64,000 bases of DNA from the NCBI RefSeq assembly GCF_006538325.1, contig NZ_BJKK01000009.1, forward strand, positions 1 to 64,000, given 5' to 3'. The notes under the pieces were generated by a model that saw only the letters and a program-made list of their open reading frames with translations, had not been told where the DNA came from and ran no database searches. Of this stretch, positions 8,261-16,421 are shown one piece after another. Position numbers and translations under genes: made by a program. Each line of letters starts with the position of its first letter. Positions within the stretch are counted from its first letter, which is position 1. The DNA is from Alteromonas sp. KUL42. Its GTDB lineage: Bacteria > Pseudomonadota > Gammaproteobacteria > Enterobacterales > Alteromonadaceae.

Positions 8261-11191
8261 TTAATAGCGATAAGTAATGGCAAGAGAGTAATTACGACCA
8301 CTTACTGTAGTATTGTATGGTCGATAAGAAGAATCGGAGTACTGAATTTCTCGCTCATCAGTGAGATTAGTTGCTTCAACCCTTAGCTCTATACTGTCTG
8401 ATATTTGATAAGCTATTACCGCGTCCATGTATAGCGTTGATAAAAATCCTGTCTCATTTTCATCAACTAAGGTTCCTCCATCTACTCTTGCAATATACTC
8501 ATCGCGATAGGTGGCTGAGAGCCTTAAGCTCAAAGCGTATCCCTCAAGATAGGCGGTAAGGTTAGCCAATAGCGGAGAAAGATAAGGCGCAGTCTTTTTA
8601 TCCAGGCGGTCACCAGTATTAGTGTTGTAGTACTGAACTTTTCCAAACGTATAACTGGCATTCGCTACTATGCCAAAGTGAAATACGTTAAGGCGCGACA
8701 TATAGTCACCCAGTGACCACTCTAATTGCGCACTTCCTTCTACACCATATAAAAAATAAGTACCTTGGTTCGTCGGCGTTACAACATCTATGTAGACACT
8801 TTCAAAATCACTGGAGAATAATTCAGGATAATCGCTAGCTACGTCACTCAAGAGCAAGCGTTGACTCATGGAAGCTAAACTGTTTTTTATCCATTTACCA
8901 AATACATTAACCGAATATCTATCGGTTTCTCCCGGATAGGTTTCGAAGCTTAGATCGAGATTGTAAGCACTTATAGGCTTAAGCCTATCATTGGGGAGAA
9001 TGAATATATTTTCGTCTTCGATAAGTTGAATATTTTGAGTCAAGGTATCTAATTCTGGGTGGCCTAACGTTCTGCTAATTCCAACTTTAACTACTCGCTC
9101 ACCTTTTCGGTAGTTAAATTGTATTGAAGGGAGAAACGCAATGTTGCTTAAGTCATAGCGATTTTTAAAACTAGGCTGAAACACCGAAATAGAAGACGCA
9201 TCGCGCTCTGCTCGGAGTCCCGCATCGAATGTCCAATCACTTCCTTCCACAGAGTATTGAGTAAACAAAGACGCTCGGTTTTCTTTTATTAGGTTGTCAA
9301 TAACTCTATCTGGCGTATAAGACAGTAATAGTGAATCCACCGAAGACGGTTTGTTGTAAAAAGAATATACCTGCTCTGGTCTAAGAGCTAACCAATCCAA
9401 ATGCTGATGACTATCAAAAACATAGGCTGCGCTATGAGGTACGGACTCTCGTGTAGATAACCAGCGTTCTTTTAGGATGTTTTGGATATCTGTGTATTTG
9501 GCCGTATTTTCAAACTGCACGAAGTCAAAACCCACCTCCCAGCTACTTCGGTGGCTTGTATTGACCTGTACTTGGCCTTTCACGTAAGTAAAATCAGACG
9601 TAGAAATAAACTGCTCAGAGTCGAGTTCGTTCATTTGCCACATATCCGGATGTGTCAATTCAGCGCTGTATTTTATGTTAGGGAAGTAATAATCGTCTCT
9701 GTAGTCGATAGAAACATCGCTTTCTCCTCTCATGTAAGCTCGAATACTTTGAGGCATTCTATAAGTAGCGTTTTGCACGCCTAGCACACCGCCAAATAAA
9801 AGATTATTCGACAGCCTATGCTCAAAATTTAGCACGGTTTGTTGAAACTGCGTTGATACATCCTGATGGCGGCTTTCTGTGCCGACTCGAGCATTTCGAT
9901 AGTTCGCGTAAACGAGTTCGTTCCTTGAGTTAACCTCAGCATCAGTTAAAAAAGTTTTGCCCTCGATAATTGGCGTAGACTGAAAACCCCGTGGGTAGAG
10001 ATGATTCTCTTGTCTTTGGCTATCGAGTCGGCCGTAGATCCAGTCGATAGTGAAGTAACTAGAGTCCGTTTGGTACTCTATAGTCGCCCCGATACCTAGG
10101 CGGTCCATGTCTCCTCTCCACACAGAATAACGATTACCTCTGGGAACCCTAATTTCCTTATTCTGCCAAGCTTTAATTAGTTCTGGCTCTAAAGCAGAGA
10201 CATTTGCCCCTTCAGGAGAAAGTTTCCTCCACCTGAAAGTATTTGCACCTTGCTCTTGATACGACCTTTGTCCGTAGGCTGCAGAAATCAACATACCCCA
10301 ATGCTGATTGGTTGTAGACAAAGTAAACGAAGAACGGTTTGAAAGACCTGCAGCATATTGGTTGGTATCGACTTGATGAGAAACGTTCCATTGTAGGCCT
10401 GGTGAATCGAAAGGTTTTGCTGTGGTTAGTGCTGCAATACCAGCCACGCCGCCGCTTGGTTGCTCAGCAGTGTAGCTTTTAAAAACTTTAATTTGGCTAA
10501 AAAGTTCTGATGTAAACAAATTGAGGTCAAAAGAACGATCTCTATCTCTCTGTGTCCTGCTATCCATGGGAGAGTCATTGTTTGAAAGTACAGGCATTCC
10601 ATTAATCGTAACCAAGGTAAAGTCGGGGTCTAAACCTCTAAGCACCACCTGACGCCCCTCACCTGCTTCCCTCGTAATGCTCATTCCTGGAATTTGTTGC
10701 ATCGATTCTGCAAGATTTCTGTCGGGGTACCTTGAAATATCTTGAGCGACGATAACATCTGTGACCTGTTTATCGTTGCGCTTTTCTTGTCTAGACAGGT
10801 TTAGAGAGCCTCGAATTCCATTAACGCTTATTTCTTCGATAACGCTTTGGTCGATTATACTTTCAGCCCTTCGAATGACTACCCCACTATTCGTAATGCT
10901 AAAAGTTAATCCAGTTCCATCTAGCACCTTTTGTAGTGCAGTTTCGAGCGTAAACCTGCCAGAAATAGCGGGCGAAATTACTTCTTTAATCAGGGAGGGC
11001 GATGCGACATAACCAACACCGAACTTTTCTGCAATTAGCGCTAAGCTTTGGCTCAGTGATGTGGAAGTCAGCGTAATACTTTCTAGTCTTTCACGGTCAA
11101 CGGCAGATGCATAAGTAAAAGAACCGATATCACAGACAAATAGTGACAAAAAAAATACTACTCTACATTTACACGAAACGTGTTTAAGCAT
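8261..11191 (-). CDS. TonB-dependent receptor with N-terminal STN signalling domain
   Basis: A 976-residue outer-membrane transducer. After the signal peptide (about residues 1-30) comes a secretin/TonB short N-terminal (STN) domain at about 35-110 (SLSQSLALIAEKFGVGYVASP, then TALQKVLDGTGLTFSITNSGVVIRR). The plug follows (RYPDRNLAESMQQIPGMSITREAGEGRQVVLRGL), then the barrel ending in SLAITYRY. The STN domain is the part that contacts a FecR-type anti-sigma factor when ligand is bound. The gene begins 9 bp after the FecR stop, in the order sigma - FecR - receptor, the classical cell-surface signalling arrangement. Its barrel is paralogous to the receptor at 5472, which suggests a related ligand. 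Confidence 0.92.
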   Translation of the reverse strand: MLKHVSCKCRVVFFLSLFVCDIGSFTYASAVDRERLESITLTSTSLSQSLALIAEKFGVGYVASPSLIKEVISPAISGRFTLETALQKVLDGTGLTFSITNSGVVIRRAESIIDQSVIEEISVNGIRGSLNLSRQEKRNDKQVTDVIVAQDISRYPDRNLAESMQQIPGMSITREAGEGRQVVLRGLDPDFTLVTINGMPVLSNNDSPMDSRTQRDRDRSFDLNLFTSELFSQIKVFKSYTAEQPSGGVAGIAALTTAKPFDSPGLQWNVSHQVDTNQYAAGLSNRSSFTLSTTNQHWGMLISAAYGQRSYQEQGANTFRWRKLSPEGANVSALEPELIKAWQNKEIRVPRGNRYSVWRGDMDRLGIGATIEYQTDSSYFTIDWIYGRLDSQRQENHLYPRGFQSTPIIEGKTFLTDAEVNSRNELVYANYRNARVGTESRHQDVSTQFQQTVLNFEHRLSNNLLFGGVLGVQNATYRMPQSIRAYMRGESDVSIDYRDDYYFPNIKYSAELTHPDMWQMNELDSEQFISTSDFTYVKGQVQVNTSHRSSWEVGFDFVQFENTAKYTDIQNILKERWLSTRESVPHSAAYVFDSHQHLDWLALRPEQVYSFYNKPSSVDSLLLSYTPDRVIDNLIKENRASLFTQYSVEGSDWTFDAGLRAERDASSISVFQPSFKNRYDLSNIAFLPSIQFNYRKGERVVKVGISRTLGHPELDTLTQNIQLIEDENIFILPNDRLKPISAYNLDLSFETYPGETDRYSVNVFGKWIKNSLASMSQRLLLSDVASDYPELFSSDFESVYIDVVTPTNQGTYFLYGVEGSAQLEWSLGDYMSRLNVFHFGIVANASYTFGKVQYYNTNTGDRLDKKTAPYLSPLLANLTAYLEGYALSLRLSATYRDEYIARVDGGTLVDENETGFLSTLYMDAVIAYQISDSIELRVEATNLTDEREIQYSDSSYRPYNTTVSGRNYSLAITYRY

Positions 11192-11200
11192 AGTGAGCGA

Positions 11201-12220
11201 CTACTTTATTTGTCTCACTATGTAATCTGAGCTCGTTCGTTCAACCGAGAACTCTTGCATTGAAGACAATAAATTTAGAGATTCACTAATATCGCGTAAA
11301 CTAAACCGCCCTGAGATAATTACATCTGGGTCGCCAATGTATTTGAGGTGTCGCGACGAATAACGGTTTAATCTTGCTATCACCTCGTTTATAGGTGTGT
11401 CTTCAAGACTTAACCACCCCATCCTCCAACTTGGGAGCTGCTGTGGCGTAAATGCCGAGTTTGATGTAATAACACCGTTTTCGAGCTTAATTTCTTGACC
11501 TCTATTTAAGAGAATTTCGCGGTCGGCGCTAACTCTTACCGTACCGTCGTAAACTTTTACGATAGTCTGACCTTCTAGCCTATCAATGTCGAAAGCGGTC
11601 CCTACAACAGTGATTGTTGCTTCATCTAAATCGACAATAAACGGTCTTTGTGGCGCATGCGTCACGTCAAAATACGCCTGTCCTTTAGTGAGTTTAACCT
11701 CTCTCTTGTCAGCACTAAACGCTACGCTTATTTGACTATCACCACCTTGATAAACAATTGAGCCATCATTTAATACGTTGGACTTTTCTTCTGTTGTAGA
11801 AGTTGAAATAACAGTAAAAGTACTGGTTTCATAAGCAGTAAGGGCAGACAGTTGTTCCTCAGAGTTCGCCGTTAAATCGACATTACCCGAGGTAAAAAAC
11901 ACGACAACACATGCAATACAGGCCGCCGAAGCAATTGACCAATAATTAGCTATGCGACTGCGCGCCACCTTACCCTCTGCATTTTCATTTTCAGTTAGAC
12001 CATTTTGTGTTAGTGGCGTTATATTCGTTGTGATTTTTGTCGATAAAGCGATTGACCGTGCAGCAAGCTCGGGCTGCCCCATTGCGGTAGCTATCTTGCG
12101 AAAAGCAGCCTTGTTTTCTTCTACAGCAAGCCAGTTTGCGAAATCACGCTGCTCTTGTTCGTTGAGTTCATCAATACGATCAAACCAGTCTGCTGCTTCC
12201 TCTAAAACTATTGATGTCAT
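11201..12220 (-). CDS. FecR-type anti-sigma factor / sigma regulator
   Basis: A 339-residue inner-membrane regulator. The N-terminal cytoplasmic part (about 1-90) contains the FecR N-terminal motif ADWFDRIDELNEQEQRDFANWL. A single membrane helix follows at about 92-112 (IASAACIACVVVFFTSG). The periplasmic FecR domain includes LTKGQAYFDVTHAPQRPFIVDL and VVGTAFDIDR, and the C-terminal ~75 residues resemble an STN-like domain (SLEDTPINEVIARLNRYSSRHLKYIGD). It should hold the adjacent ECF sigma factor inactive until the STN receptor downstream signals. The gene lies 52 bp after the sigma-factor stop. Confidence 0.88.
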   Translation of the reverse strand: MTSIVLEEAADWFDRIDELNEQEQRDFANWLAVEENKAAFRKIATAMGQPELAARSIALSTKITTNITPLTQNGLTENENAEGKVARSRIANYWSIASAACIACVVVFFTSGNVDLTANSEEQLSALTAYETSTFTVISTSTTEEKSNVLNDGSIVYQGGDSQISVAFSADKREVKLTKGQAYFDVTHAPQRPFIVDLDEATITVVGTAFDIDRLEGQTIVKVYDGTVRVSADREILLNRGQEIKLENGVITSNSAFTPQQLPSWRMGWLSLEDTPINEVIARLNRYSSRHLKYIGDPDVIISGRFSLRDISESLNLLSSMQEFSVERTSSDYIVRQIK

Positions 12221-12272
12221 CTTATTGCGCCATTTACCCTGTACAGTAAAACCGAGAGGTAGAATTTCATCT

Positions 12273-12799
12273 TTAGTTGTCCTCTAGCCATCCAGCTTCT
12301 TCAAGTTTCACCGTGATTTCTACCATCGCTCTTGTTAAGTGCTTTTTGACCACCTCAACACTTACATCTAACCTTCTAGCGATGACATCCCGCGCCAAGC
12401 CGTCTACTCTTCGAAGCAGAAAAATTTCTCTTCTGAGAGGTGACATGTTCAAAAGTATACTGTCTACCAGCGCCAGTTTCTGTTGATTAAGATAAGTATT
12501 ACTTGGCGAATAGTCGTCAGATTGAATACTTACTTCTTCAATATCGACGTACTGCGGAACATTTTTTTCTGAAAATCGTATAAAACTGTTTTCGACACCG
12601 TGATCATATAGGCGAGTGGAGAGTCTAATTCCGATAGATGCTTGCTTTTCTTCGTCCTTAACACTGTCTCTTGAAAGATATCGTCAGCTTGGCTTTTATC
12701 GACCGTTAAACTTCGAATAAATGCCTTTAGCGAAGCGAGCAAATCTTTTACGTCGCTATTTTCTAATTCATCCCAATGTAAATCTGCCGCTGGTTTCAT
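12273..12799 (-). pseudogene. FecI-type ECF RNA polymerase sigma factor, frame interrupted at an A7 run
   Basis: The first 89 codons (12799 down to 12530) encode region 2 of an ECF sigma factor (DLLASLKAFIRSLTVDKSQADDIFQETVLR...SPLAYMITVSKTVLYDF). The frame then terminates. The rest is intact one frame over: MSPLRREIFLLRRVDGLARD followed by VIARRLDVSVEVVKKHLTRA, i.e. region 4 with its helix-turn-helix, ending LEEAGWLEDN at the stop 12273-12275. The switch is at a run of seven A on the coding strand (T7 at 12562-12568). Adding one A, or a -1 slip, restores one continuous ORF of about 175 codons, a normal FecI-group size. Downstream FecR and receptor are intact, so the system may still work. 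Options are assembly error, a true mutation, or slippage. Confidence 0.8.
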
Positions 12800-12946
12800 T
12801 ATTCGTTAATTTACTGAAATTCCATTGAATTATCGTATAACTTTTGTGTGACACTATGATTTCAGAAACCCCTAACCCCATTTAAAATCTAACTTTACGA
12901 CTTAAATAGTAAATGAAATGAGGTGAAAAAATCACCTCACTGAGAA

Positions 12947-13744
12947 TTAATAAATATCTAGATAAAACAAATCTTTAAGCAACATGTTTTCATCTTTTAG
13001 ATACGAAGGGTTTCTATCACAAGTATTTTCTGTCCCGTCGACTATTCCTGCTAAAACCCTTCCACCGTCAGATCTACATACCGTTCTTTCATGTGGCCTA
13101 AGGTTCCTATTAATTGGATTTGTAGAACCAGGGAAAACACTGTTTTGTCCAACACTTGAAAGTGCTTGAACTCCCGGAGCCCATGTTTGACCAGGCCCTC
13201 TGGGATCTTTCCAATAATAGCAGTAGTTCCCAGTTCCAAATGCCCAACTGTCAAAAGATGCCCTACTGCGCTGATCGTGATAATTGCCGTGAGAATACTT
13301 TCCGACATAAACTACTGGGTGACTACCATCGGTTTCGATCTCTGAGACAGGTTTCGTGTATCTACCATTGTGCTGCCAGTAAGTAACGTGCTTTATTGAG
13401 CCATTTACAGTGTGCACTGTTACTGGCTCCCAATCATCTGCGTGACCACTGTCAAAAGTAGTACAACCATTTTGATTACCATAGTAAGCCCAGTAAGTGA
13501 TAAGTGAATGACTATTGCCGTACACTAATTCTGAGTAGCTTTCCTCATAAACGGAAGGAGGTGACACCTGAAATGACGATTTGCTATTGCAATTACCAGA
13601 GTTAAGCCCTTGAGCGGGTTCTGTTGGCCAGCACTGTAAGTCGTTTCGTAGTTTAAAAACGGGCCTAAAATCCTGTGATTCTGAAGTATTAGCTAAAGAT
13701 GAAAAAGATAAGCTAGCTATAATTAATGCAGCGATAGTCTTCAT
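12947..13744 (-). CDS. Secreted NPP1/VPS62-like protein of unknown function
   Basis: A 265-residue protein with a clear signal peptide (about 1-18, MKTIAALIIASLSFSSLA). The central motif SGHADDWEPVTVH followed by YWQHNGRY and HPVVYVGKYSHGNYHD resembles the H-x-x-DWE core of necrosis-inducing (NPP1/NLP) and VPS62-like proteins, which bind a divalent metal. There are about six cysteines, consistent with disulfides in an exported protein. The resemblance is at motif level only and the role is unknown. It is transcribed separately from the sigma operon (about 150 bp away) and from lldD, and its start codon lies inside a set of nested inverted repeats (13738-13802). Confidence 0.6.
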   Translation of the reverse strand: MKTIAALIIASLSFSSLANTSESQDFRPVFKLRNDLQCWPTEPAQGLNSGNCNSKSSFQVSPPSVYEESYSELVYGNSHSLITYWAYYGNQNGCTTFDSGHADDWEPVTVHTVNGSIKHVTYWQHNGRYTKPVSEIETDGSHPVVYVGKYSHGNYHDQRSRASFDSWAFGTGNYCYYWKDPRGPGQTWAPGVQALSSVGQNSVFPGSTNPINRNLRPHERTVCRSDGGRVLAGIVDGTENTCDRNPSYLKDENMLLKDLFYLDIY

Positions 13745-13802
13745 AGTTAATCCAATTAGGTTAAATTAAGTTCGTAGTTAATTTTAACTACAACTATGAA
13801 GA
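13738..13802. repeat. Nested inverted repeats at start of the NPP1-like gene
   Basis: The outer arms TCTTCATAGTT (13738-13748) and AACTATGAAGA (13792-13802) are an 11-bp perfect inverted pair. Inside them is a perfect 8+2+8 palindrome, GTAGTTAA-tt-TTAACTAC (13774-13791). The outer left arm overlaps the ATG of the minus-strand gene at 13744, so a leader RNA could fold over its own start, or a protein may bind here. Confidence 0.5.
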
Positions 13803-13850
13803 CTAATTGTTTATCGAGATGGGGACGAAAATAGTATGTGAATATAGAAT

Positions 13851-14996
13851 CTATCTAAATCGAATATGATCGCGGTTAAGGTCACTAATCTTTGAACAGC
13901 CCATTAACCGCATGTCGCGCTCTATTTCTGCAACCATTAATTGCATCGCTCTCTCTACACCTTTTTGGCCTGCAGCGGCTAAAGCAAATAGATAATAACG
14001 TCCTAAGCCAACAGCCTTTGCTCCAAGTGCTAATGCTTTTAAAACGTGCGTGCCTCGCTGAGCGCCACTATCAAATATGACATCTATTTCGTCGCCGACT
14101 GCGTCAACAATTTCAGCTAGGTGATCAAATGAACTTCTTGACCCGTCTAGCTGACGACCACCGTGATTAGAAATAACTATTCCTGTACAACCTATATCCA
14201 CAGCGCGCTTTGCATCTTCAACACTCATTATTCCCTTCAAGCAAAACTGACCATCCCAGAACTTGACCATCTCTTCAACATCTTTCCAATTCATCGAAGG
14301 GTCTAACATATTAGTGAAATAGTCACCTATTGAGCTAGCACCGCCTCCCATGTTGATGTGTGCATCCAACTGAGGAAGAGAGAATTTCTCGTGGGTAACA
14401 TAGTTGATCCCCCACATCGGTCGTGTTGCAAATTGCCATAAGCCTTTGAGGTTGAGTCGAAACGGAATAGCAAAACCTGTTCGCAAATCGCGCTCTCTGT
14501 TACCACCAGTGATAGAATCGACTGTTAGCATCATAACTTCGATATTAGATTCTTTAGCTCTTTCCATCATAGCCCTGTTCAGGCCACGATCTTTATGAAA
14601 ATAGAACTGATAAACCTGGGGCGTATCATATTTTTTAGCGATTTCTTCCATACTCACTGTACCAAGGGAAGAAACACCAAACATCGTTCCAAATTTTTCC
14701 GCTGCTCCTGCGGTCGCGCGCTCACCTTGGTGATGAAACAGGCGCTGCAGTGCCGTAGGGGATAAATAGACTGGAAGCGCAAGCTTCTGTCCCATCACCT
14801 CAACACTTAAATCAATGTCTTTTACACCGGTCAGAACGTTTGGAATAAGATCGCAACTCTGAAAGGATTCAGAGTTGCGACGCATAGTTACCTCGTCGTC
14901 AGCTCCCCCGTCGATATAATTGAATATAGGACCAGGCAACCTTTTTTGCGCTAACTTTCTAAAATCATGATAGTTATGACAGTTACTCAATAACAT
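13851..14996 (-). CDS. lldD: FMN-dependent L-lactate dehydrogenase / alpha-hydroxyacid oxidase
   Basis: A member of the FMN-dependent alpha-hydroxyacid dehydrogenase family. The start MLLSNCHNYHDFRKLAQKRLPG matches the usual N-terminus, so I prefer the ATG at 14996 over an upstream TTG at 15026. Landmarks: FNYIDGGADDE near the N-terminus, the active-site block VISNHGGRQLDGSRSS (catalytic His and Arg) and IFDSGAQRGTHVLKALALGA (FMN phosphate binding). It should oxidise L-lactate to pyruvate at the membrane. Its place after the rhamnose isomerase and aldolase-dehydrogenase genes fits, because L-lactaldehyde from rhamnulose-1-phosphate is oxidised to L-lactate. Other 2-hydroxyacids remain possible. 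Confidence 0.85.
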   Translation of the reverse strand: MLLSNCHNYHDFRKLAQKRLPGPIFNYIDGGADDEVTMRRNSESFQSCDLIPNVLTGVKDIDLSVEVMGQKLALPVYLSPTALQRLFHHQGERATAGAAEKFGTMFGVSSLGTVSMEEIAKKYDTPQVYQFYFHKDRGLNRAMMERAKESNIEVMMLTVDSITGGNRERDLRTGFAIPFRLNLKGLWQFATRPMWGINYVTHEKFSLPQLDAHINMGGGASSIGDYFTNMLDPSMNWKDVEEMVKFWDGQFCLKGIMSVEDAKRAVDIGCTGIVISNHGGRQLDGSRSSFDHLAEIVDAVGDEIDVIFDSGAQRGTHVLKALALGAKAVGLGRYYLFALAAAGQKGVERAMQLMVAEIERDMRLMGCSKISDLNRDHIRFR

Positions 14997-15161
14997 TTGC
15001 GTTTTCTTATTCCGATAGTTTGACAATAGCTACTTATATTATTCTTATTCTTCTTTATTCTTCTTCAATCGCTTTTTTGTAGAGTACAGGTAGAAAGCGG
15101 CTACCAAATCGTTACTTACACGATACCTGAGCCAGTGGCATTAGGGTCGCGCGGACGCTCT

Positions 15162-16412
15162 TTATCCAGTTTTTTCTCTGTAATCGACAGAGCGATAAGC
15201 ACCGATAGGATTAATCGCCGCAGACTGACGATAGCGCGCCATGGCCAAGATTGGCGTAACATCAACGTTAAATGCTTTCTTAAGCTCTAATGAGGCCATC
15301 ATCGCATCATTGTCTTCTTGATAACCATACAGCGTTTCTCTGTCTACTAGCAGCGCCTTGATGTATGAACGCTGCACTTCGATAGCAGAAATAATCAAGC
15401 TTTCGATAGGATCAGTAACGTTATGTGATTGGTCCAACATATAAGATGGATTGAACTCTGCCTGTTGACGATATTCAGCATCAACTAATTCATTGAAAAT
15501 AAGGAACTGTTGATATGGGTGTAGTGAACCACTGTCTAGATCGTCATCGCCATACTTACTATCGTTGAAATGGAAACCGCCAAGCTTCTTAAACTGAATT
15601 AGACGCGAGACAATCATCTCAATGTTTGTATTCGGTGCATGGTGGCCTAGGTCAACAAGTGATTTACACTTCGGACCTAAGTGCATAGCAGCAAGAATAT
15701 TCGAGCCCCAGTCTTGAATTACTGTTGAGTAAAATGCAGGTTCGAACATTTTGTGTTCAATATGCATTTCCCAGTCATCTGGAAGCCCTGCATAGATTTT
15801 CTCCATGCTAGACAAGTAACGTTCAAACGCATGTTGGAAATGCTGCTGACCTGGGTGGTTTGAACCATCACCTACCCAAACGGTAAGGCTCTTTGCATCT
15901 AGCGCTTTACCGTACTCGATACAGTCTAGATTGTGCTGAATGGCCAACTCGCGAGATGCTTCTTGCGTATTGCTCAAGCTACCGTATTTGTAAGATGCCG
16001 TTTGGCCCTTCTGATCTTGAAAAGTATTTGAGTTAACGGAAACCCACTTAATTCCGTATTCATCAGACGCTTGTTTCAATTCGCTGAAGTCATCTACCTT
16101 GTCCCACGGAAAGTGCGGCGACACACTATCGGTACAACCAGAAAGCTCATTAATCACCGCGCAGTCTTCGAGTTTCTCAAAAATGTTGCGGGGTTCACCC
16201 TGTAATGGAAAACGGGCAAACCTTGTACCGCCTGTACCAGTCCCCCACGAAGGAACAGCAATTTGAAAGTCTTCAGCAGCCTTGGTGAATTTCTCGATAT
16301 CAATACCATCACGTGCTAGCTTCTCAGCAAGTGCGTCATAGTCAGTTTTAAGGTTGCTATATAGCTCTTCGTTTTTTTCGCTTATTAAAGCTGAATCTAT
16401 TCTACGTAACAT
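15162..16412 (-). CDS. rhaI: L-rhamnose isomerase (RhaI type)
   Basis: A 416-residue cytoplasmic TIM-barrel sugar isomerase of the Pseudomonas/Rhizobium RhaI type, distinct from E. coli RhaA. Motifs typical of this group are LTVWVGDGSNHPGQQ, MHIEHKMFEPAFYSTVIQDWG (metal-binding Glu and substrate His), LVDLGHHAPNTNIE and GGFHFNDSKYGDDDLDSG. It converts L-rhamnose to L-rhamnulose using a divalent metal. The gene starts 9 bp after the fused aldolase-dehydrogenase gene on the same strand, so they are translated from one mRNA, with lldD about 150 bp further on. The family assignment is secure from the motifs and neighbours. Confidence 0.93.
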   Translation of the reverse strand: MLRRIDSALISEKNEELYSNLKTDYDALAEKLARDGIDIEKFTKAAEDFQIAVPSWGTGTGGTRFARFPLQGEPRNIFEKLEDCAVINELSGCTDSVSPHFPWDKVDDFSELKQASDEYGIKWVSVNSNTFQDQKGQTASYKYGSLSNTQEASRELAIQHNLDCIEYGKALDAKSLTVWVGDGSNHPGQQHFQHAFERYLSSMEKIYAGLPDDWEMHIEHKMFEPAFYSTVIQDWGSNILAAMHLGPKCKSLVDLGHHAPNTNIEMIVSRLIQFKKLGGFHFNDSKYGDDDLDSGSLHPYQQFLIFNELVDAEYRQQAEFNPSYMLDQSHNVTDPIESLIISAIEVQRSYIKALLVDRETLYGYQEDNDAMMASLELKKAFNVDVTPILAMARYRQSAAINPIGAYRSVDYREKTG

Positions 16413-16421
16413 AATATACTC

